Positions 6,401-9,758 of a stretch of DNA of 9,758 nucleotides are shown here, in pieces. Under the pieces are notes generated by a model that did no database searches, was not told where the DNA came from, and worked only from the letters and a program-made list of their open reading frames with translations. The DNA lies in assembly GCA_023301395.1 (NCBI GenBank), contig JALZUY010000110.1, forward strand, positions 1 to 9,758. The letters run 5' to 3'. This DNA comes from Nonlabens sp. Lineage in GTDB: Bacteria; Bacteroidota; Bacteroidia; Flavobacteriales; Flavobacteriaceae. A program made the translations under genes and the position numbers. Numbering within the stretch: position 1 is the first letter of the stretch; each line of letters begins with the position of its first letter.

Positions 6401-7422
6401 TATTCCCATATATTCAGTCGCTGTTAGATGAGAAACTACCGTTTTTAGCTCTTAAAAAAGCAAATCAAAGCGAGGTTCAGATCATCTCTCAAAACAATCA
6501 AATTTGGTATAAAACAGAGCCTGACAAGATGTCTTATGCTGTTTTTTCAAAATTTCAAAATAATGATAATCATGTTTATATAGTGTCTGATAGTAATGTA
6601 TCATTTAATTATGAGGTTAAGGTACTTGATTCAAAGAAAACCTTAAGAATCATTCCTGAAAGTGGAGAAAAGGAATATATGAAGTTGTTTGAAAAAGGGA
6701 TGGTTGAACTCTCTAGTGGTAGATTGAAAAAAGTCGTGCTTTCAAGAAAACAAGAATTTCCCAAGAACGATACAGATCTTGAAATATTTGAAAAATTACT
6801 CGATACGTATCTTGCAGCAAATGGTTATTTTTTCTATCATCCTCAAGTGGGAAAATGGATGGGAGCAACTCCTGAGGTTTTATTAAAAACAAATACAAAT
6901 TCTATTTCTACTATGTCACTTGCAGGAACCGCAATTAATGATGGAACTGATTCTCATCGATGGGGCGAGAAAGAAAAAGAAGAACAACAACTCGTTACTG
7001 ACTTTATAAAGGATCAATTTGCTATTGCAGGAGTCACAGAGATAAGTAATAATGGTATAGAAACTGTAGAAGCTGGTCATTTACTTCATTTGCGTACTAT
7101 GTTAAACGGTAAGATTAATGAAAATGGCATTGAGGAGTTAATAAATTTATTGCATCCTACGCCAGCAGTTTGTGGTTTACCACGAGATCAAGCGATGGGT
7201 TTTATTAATAAGTCTGAGAACTATGATCGCAGCTATTATTCAGGTTACTTAGGAATGGTAAATGGAGACTCAAGAGACTACTTTGTTAACTTGAGATGTA
7301 TGCAATTACTTGATAAAGAGGTTTCTATATATGTAGGTGGCGGAGTTACTTTAAAAAGTGATGCACAATTGGAGTATCAGGAAACTATGGCAAAGCTACA
7401 AACGATGTATCGCTTGTTATAA
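6388..7422 (+). CDS. menF: Isochorismate synthase (MenF/EntC family)
   Basis: About 344 residues; converts chorismate to isochorismate, the first committed step of menaquinone synthesis, in the cytosol with Mg2+. Chorismate-binding motifs occur in order: KKVVLSRK (114-121) with the family's catalytic Lys, GATPEVLL (159-166), the substrate-binding SLAGT (177-181), HLRT (234-237), LHPTPAVCGLPRDQA (255-269), YDRSYYSGYLG (279-289), YVGGGV (315-320) and the metal-binding EYQET (329-333). It is shorter at the N-terminus than E. coli MenF (431 residues), which is usual for Bacteroidota. EntC-type siderophore synthesis is the alternative, but the men neighbours decide against it. No ATG precedes the conserved region: the frame runs from the menI stop through ATT (6373) to TTG (6388), and the first Met is at residue 48. 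TTG is the best guess. The menI stop is 18 bases upstream. Confidence 0.95.
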   Translation: MREKLFPYIQSLLDEKLPFLALKKANQSEVQIISQNNQIWYKTEPDKMSYAVFSKFQNNDNHVYIVSDSNVSFNYEVKVLDSKKTLRIIPESGEKEYMKLFEKGMVELSSGRLKKVVLSRKQEFPKNDTDLEIFEKLLDTYLAANGYFFYHPQVGKWMGATPEVLLKTNTNSISTMSLAGTAINDGTDSHRWGEKEKEEQQLVTDFIKDQFAIAGVTEISNNGIETVEAGHLLHLRTMLNGKINENGIEELINLLHPTPAVCGLPRDQAMGFINKSENYDRSYYSGYLGMVNGDSRDYFVNLRCMQLLDKEVSIYVGGGVTLKSDAQLEYQETMAKLQTMYRLL

Positions 7423-7608
7423 AATACTTCTAAAAGCAGTTTTAAGTAAAGCACCTTTCATACGCTGTGGTGCTGTATTTGCTGACTCTTGAGCTTGTAA
7501 AGTTGCAGCAGTTATATTCCTAATTTTCTCAACACTAGACTTCACAAATAGACCAGTTTCATAAAGGCCTATAAAGGTGTAGAAAATTACATATTTGAAT
7601 ATTTTCAT
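7417..7608 (-). CDS. Small hypothetical protein, 63 residues
   Basis: I do not recognise it. From the ATG at 7608-7606 the product has a basic, aromatic and hydrophobic N-terminus (MKIFKYVIFYTFIGLYETGLF), then a polar helical stretch rich in Ala, Gln and Thr, and a basic end. It could be a small membrane-anchored protein with one segment at about residues 5-21. The open frame extends upstream to a GTG at 7683, but those 25 extra residues look like untranslated AT-rich sequence. It converges on menF, the two stop regions overlapping by six bases. I see no good promoter box (one-off CAGCTTTG at 7666-7659). If it is not a gene, 7423-7766 holds nothing else I can name. Confidence 0.42.
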   Translation of the reverse strand: MKIFKYVIFYTFIGLYETGLFVKSSVEKIRNITAATLQAQESANTAPQRMKGALLKTAFRSIL

Positions 7609-7766
7609 AGGGTTGATTCGTTTAAGAGAACTAAAGATGATGATTTTATTTTGATTAGCAAAGCTGTTTTTTTTGAAAATCACATTTGAATTGTTGAATG
7701 GTTATTATATACAGATGAAATCACTTTCAAAAGCCAAAATAATTGTCATTCATTTAGTAATTCTTA

Positions 7767-7798
7767 TTTGAACTTTGAGAACTACTGGTTTACCTTTG
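7767..7798 (+). promoter_or_regulatory. menD promoter, full Bacteroidota -33/-7 match
   Basis: TTTG at 7767-7770 and TACCTTTG at 7791-7798 match the -33 (TTTG) and -7 (TAnnTTTG) elements, and their centres are 26 bases apart as the names require. The box ends four bases before the ATG at 7803, so the start point falls at or next to the start codon. An in-frame TGA at 7797-7799 rules out any earlier start codon. Confidence 0.7.
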
Positions 7799-7802
7799 AA
7801 TC

Positions 7803-9473
7803 ATGTTACCAGAAATTATACATGCGCAACAAGTTATTCTTCTTTTTAAAAAAAGAGGCATTAAACATATTGTAATATCTCCAGGATCTAGAAATGCACC
7901 TCTAACGATAGGATTTACAAACGATTCTTATTTCAAGTGCTACAGTATCGTAGACGAACGATGCGCCTCTCATTTTGCTATGGGAATAGCGCAACAGTTA
8001 AAAGAACCTGTTGTAGTCGTTTGTACCAGTGGTAGTGCTTTGTTAAATTACTATCCGGCTGTTACTGAGGCATTCTATAGTGAGATACCTTTTATAGTGC
8101 TCAGTGCTGATCGTCCACCGCATAAAATTGATATAGGAGACGGACAAACCATAAGGCAGCAACACGTGTATGCAAATCATATTCTATTTGATACGCAGTT
8201 GGAAATGATCAACCATTCCAGTCAAGTTGAGGCTATTGCTACAAACGAGCGATTAATCAATAAGGCGATAAGCACAAGTATAGCACAGCATGGTCCTGTT
8301 CATATCAATATCCCTTTTGAAGAACCGCTTTATAATACCGTTGAGGCCGCTGTTGTAGACCCTAAAGTAATTGACTTACTTAAAAATGATTCTACAACCA
8401 TCCCAAGTGTGTTCCATAAACAATGGGTAAACGCAAAGCGCAAACTAGTTATTCTTTCTACACTCAACCCAGCTGTATTTACTCAAAAACACTTAGATCA
8501 ATTAGCTAGTGATCCAACAGTGCTCATGATGAGTGAAGTCAGTAGTAATCTTACTCATGATAAAATCATATGGGGAATAGATACTTTAATAGCGCCTATT
8601 GAAAAGGATCATGACGCCATCGCACATTTACAGCCAGACATGGTTGTTACCATAGGCGGAATGATCGTTTCAAAAAAAATCAAACAGTACCTGCGCAAGT
8701 TTGAGACTCAAACTCATTACCATGTAGGGAATCGCAAGGCTTATGACACCTTTTTCAAACTTTCAGGACATATTAAAGTGACGCCAGCAGCTTGGGTAGA
8801 ATCATTAAAGCCTTCTATTAACGACAGTGATTATAGTTCTTACTGGTTGCATTTTTTTAAGAATTACTTAATAAAGCGAGAGTCCTACTTCGAGAATATG
8901 CCTTGGAGTGATTTTAAAGCTTTTGAATGCATTTTTAAAGAATTACCTGCTCATATTACTTTGCAACTGGGAAACAGCAGTACGATAAGGTATGCACAAT
9001 TATTTGCTATGAACGCTACACATCAAGTCTTTTCTAATCGTGGAACAAGCGGGATAGATGGAAGTACGAGTACTGCAATAGGTGCTGCCGTTGCTTCACA
9101 GCGACCTACGGTTTTGATAACCGGTGATTTGAGTTTTTTCTATGATAGTAATGCATTATGGAATACATATATTCCTGCAAACTTTAAGATTATCGTAGTT
9201 AACAATAGCGGTGGCGGCATTTTCCGTATACTGCCTGGGAAGAAGGATAATGATACATTTACCACTTATTTTGAGACTACTCACCAGTTAGATGCGAGCC
9301 ATTTATGTAAAATGTTTGATGTGGGATATAGCAGTGTTGATAGTGAACACGCTTTCGCGAAAGCGTATAAAACCTTCCTAAACGATAATACAAGGCCACA
9401 GTTATTAGAAATATTTACAACTAGACTGGAAAATGATACCGTTCTTCTAGACTACTTTAAATTTTTAAAATAG
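7803..9473 (+). CDS. menD: SEPHCHC synthase MenD (2-succinyl-5-enolpyruvyl-6-hydroxy-3-cyclohexene-1-carboxylate synthase)
   Basis: A full-length (556-residue) thiamine-diphosphate enzyme. It decarboxylates 2-oxoglutarate and adds the succinyl semialdehyde unit to isochorismate, the step after MenF. The N-terminal pyrimidine-binding domain shows ISPGSRNAPLT (25-35), the cofactor-activating Glu52 in VDERCASHFA, CTSGSALLNYYPAVTEA (74-90) and GDGQTIRQ (112-119). The middle domain covers about 200-350. The C-terminal diphosphate-binding domain has SNRGTSGIDGS (411-421) and the metal motif from GDL (441-443) to NN (467-468). The ATG at 7803 fits the conserved N-terminus, and an in-frame TGA six bases before it excludes an earlier start. 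It has its own strong promoter, so it can be expressed apart from menI-menF. Residues 516-523 (HAFAKAYK) are encoded by a perfect copy of the genome palindrome. The call is firm. Confidence 0.98.
   Translation: MLPEIIHAQQVILLFKKRGIKHIVISPGSRNAPLTIGFTNDSYFKCYSIVDERCASHFAMGIAQQLKEPVVVVCTSGSALLNYYPAVTEAFYSEIPFIVLSADRPPHKIDIGDGQTIRQQHVYANHILFDTQLEMINHSSQVEAIATNERLINKAISTSIAQHGPVHINIPFEEPLYNTVEAAVVDPKVIDLLKNDSTTIPSVFHKQWVNAKRKLVILSTLNPAVFTQKHLDQLASDPTVLMMSEVSSNLTHDKIIWGIDTLIAPIEKDHDAIAHLQPDMVVTIGGMIVSKKIKQYLRKFETQTHYHVGNRKAYDTFFKLSGHIKVTPAAWVESLKPSINDSDYSSYWLHFFKNYLIKRESYFENMPWSDFKAFECIFKELPAHITLQLGNSSTIRYAQLFAMNATHQVFSNRGTSGIDGSTSTAIGAAVASQRPTVLITGDLSFFYDSNALWNTYIPANFKIIVVNNSGGGIFRILPGKKDNDTFTTYFETTHQLDASHLCKMFDVGYSSVDSEHAFAKAYKTFLNDNTRPQLLEIFTTRLENDTVLLDYFKFLK
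9349..9366 (+). repeat. Iterated palindrome, copy inside menD
   Basis: ACGCTTTCGCGAAAGCGT is an 18-bp perfect palindrome containing the 16-mer found at 2685-2700. The menD frame reads it as A-F-A-K-A (residues 517-521) within a C-terminal surface-type helix. It is followed by ATAAAACC, similar to the flank of the intergenic copy. Confidence 0.9.
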
Positions 9474-9534
9474 AGTTTTATCATATCCTATTAATTCTTA
9501 CATTTAAAGTCTTAACTAAATAAACTAAAGTTCA

Positions 9535-9758
9535 ATGAGCAAATTTGACGAAAGAGTAGAAAAGTACATCGCAGCTTACAAAGATAAAGTAGGTGGTAAA
9601 CTAGATGAAGAGTTACTGAGAAAAGTAACTAAAGGATTAGGTCCATCAATTTATAACAAAGATGCTGAAACTGTAAGTGCAGAGAAAAGCGAGATGGAAC
9701 GTGTAGTAACAAACTACCTAAAGAAAAAATTAGGCCTTTCTGGAGATAACTTAATGGC
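9535..9758 (+). CDS. DUF2853 family protein, 3' end outside window
   Basis: The first 74 codons of a small, highly charged cytosolic protein beginning MSKFDERVEKYIAAYKDK, with the segment KVTKGLGPSIYNKDAETVS (residues 31-49) that I recall as the signature of DUF2853, followed by MERVVTNYLKKKLGL. The family has no established role to my knowledge. The ATG at 9535 is 61 bases after the menD stop. That gap holds an imperfect promoter (TTTTA 9476-9480; TACATTTA 9499-9506, one base off the -7 consensus) and no terminator hairpin, so it may be read partly through from menD. Only a few tens of residues should be missing, since family members are about 110 residues. Confidence 0.85.
   Translation, partial: MSKFDERVEKYIAAYKDKVGGKLDEELLRKVTKGLGPSIYNKDAETVSAEKSEMERVVTNYLKKKLGLSGDNLM

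Noticed and set aside
7425..7448. Hairpin after menF (TAAAA/TTTTA stem with bulge)
   Set aside because: It is short, AT-only next to the loop, bulged and not followed by a T-run, so too weak to call a terminator.
7609..7683. GTG-started extension of the small minus-strand protein
   Set aside because: The added residues look like translated AT-rich spacer; the internal ATG begins a coherent hydrophobic segment.

Overview
The window looks like a chromosomal segment of a marine-type member of the Flavobacteriaceae (Bacteroidota), near Dokdonia or Nonlabens in character. The evidence is AT-rich DNA, no clear Shine-Dalgarno sites, promoter boxes of the Bacteroidota type (TAnnTTTG, in one case with TTTG upstream), lipoproteins with a loose Cys lipobox, and menaquinone genes of Bacteroidota type. 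It also holds copies of the palindrome CGCTTTCGCGAAAGCG, which I recall as abundant in this family. I see no phage, IS element, CRISPR array or RNA gene. The window is mostly housekeeping sequence.

Left part (1-2754): the minus strand carries the 5' part of a serine hydrolase (beta-lactamase-like) lipoprotein gene with an in-frame stop behind its signal peptide, then a VTT/DedA-like membrane protein. Divergent from the latter is a plus-strand SF2 DEAH-box helicase. It ends just before a perfect copy of the palindrome and a strong hairpin that can terminate transcription from both sides.

Middle part (2766-5915, minus strand): four genes in one direction, in transcription order an alpha/beta hydrolase, the RdgB-type house-cleaning NTP pyrophosphatase (1 base apart), a secreted protein with a carboxypeptidase-like regulatory domain, and an M28 zinc peptidase lipoprotein. 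The first pair and the second pair are each probably co-transcribed. All four may form one unit.

Right part (5950-9758, plus strand): a menaquinone cluster. It holds a hotdog thioesterase that best fits MenI (DHNA-CoA thioesterase), isochorismate synthase MenF, SEPHCHC synthase MenD, and the start of a DUF2853 gene. MenF makes isochorismate from chorismate, MenD joins it to 2-oxoglutarate to give SEPHCHC, and MenI later releases DHNA from its CoA ester. A possible 63-residue protein lies on the opposite strand between menF and menD.

The least explained signals are the iterated palindrome (one intergenic copy, one inside menD, one decayed copy over the menF start), and promoter boxes placed so close to the menI and menD ATGs that their mRNAs should be leaderless or nearly so. 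I found no convincing new multi-gene system.
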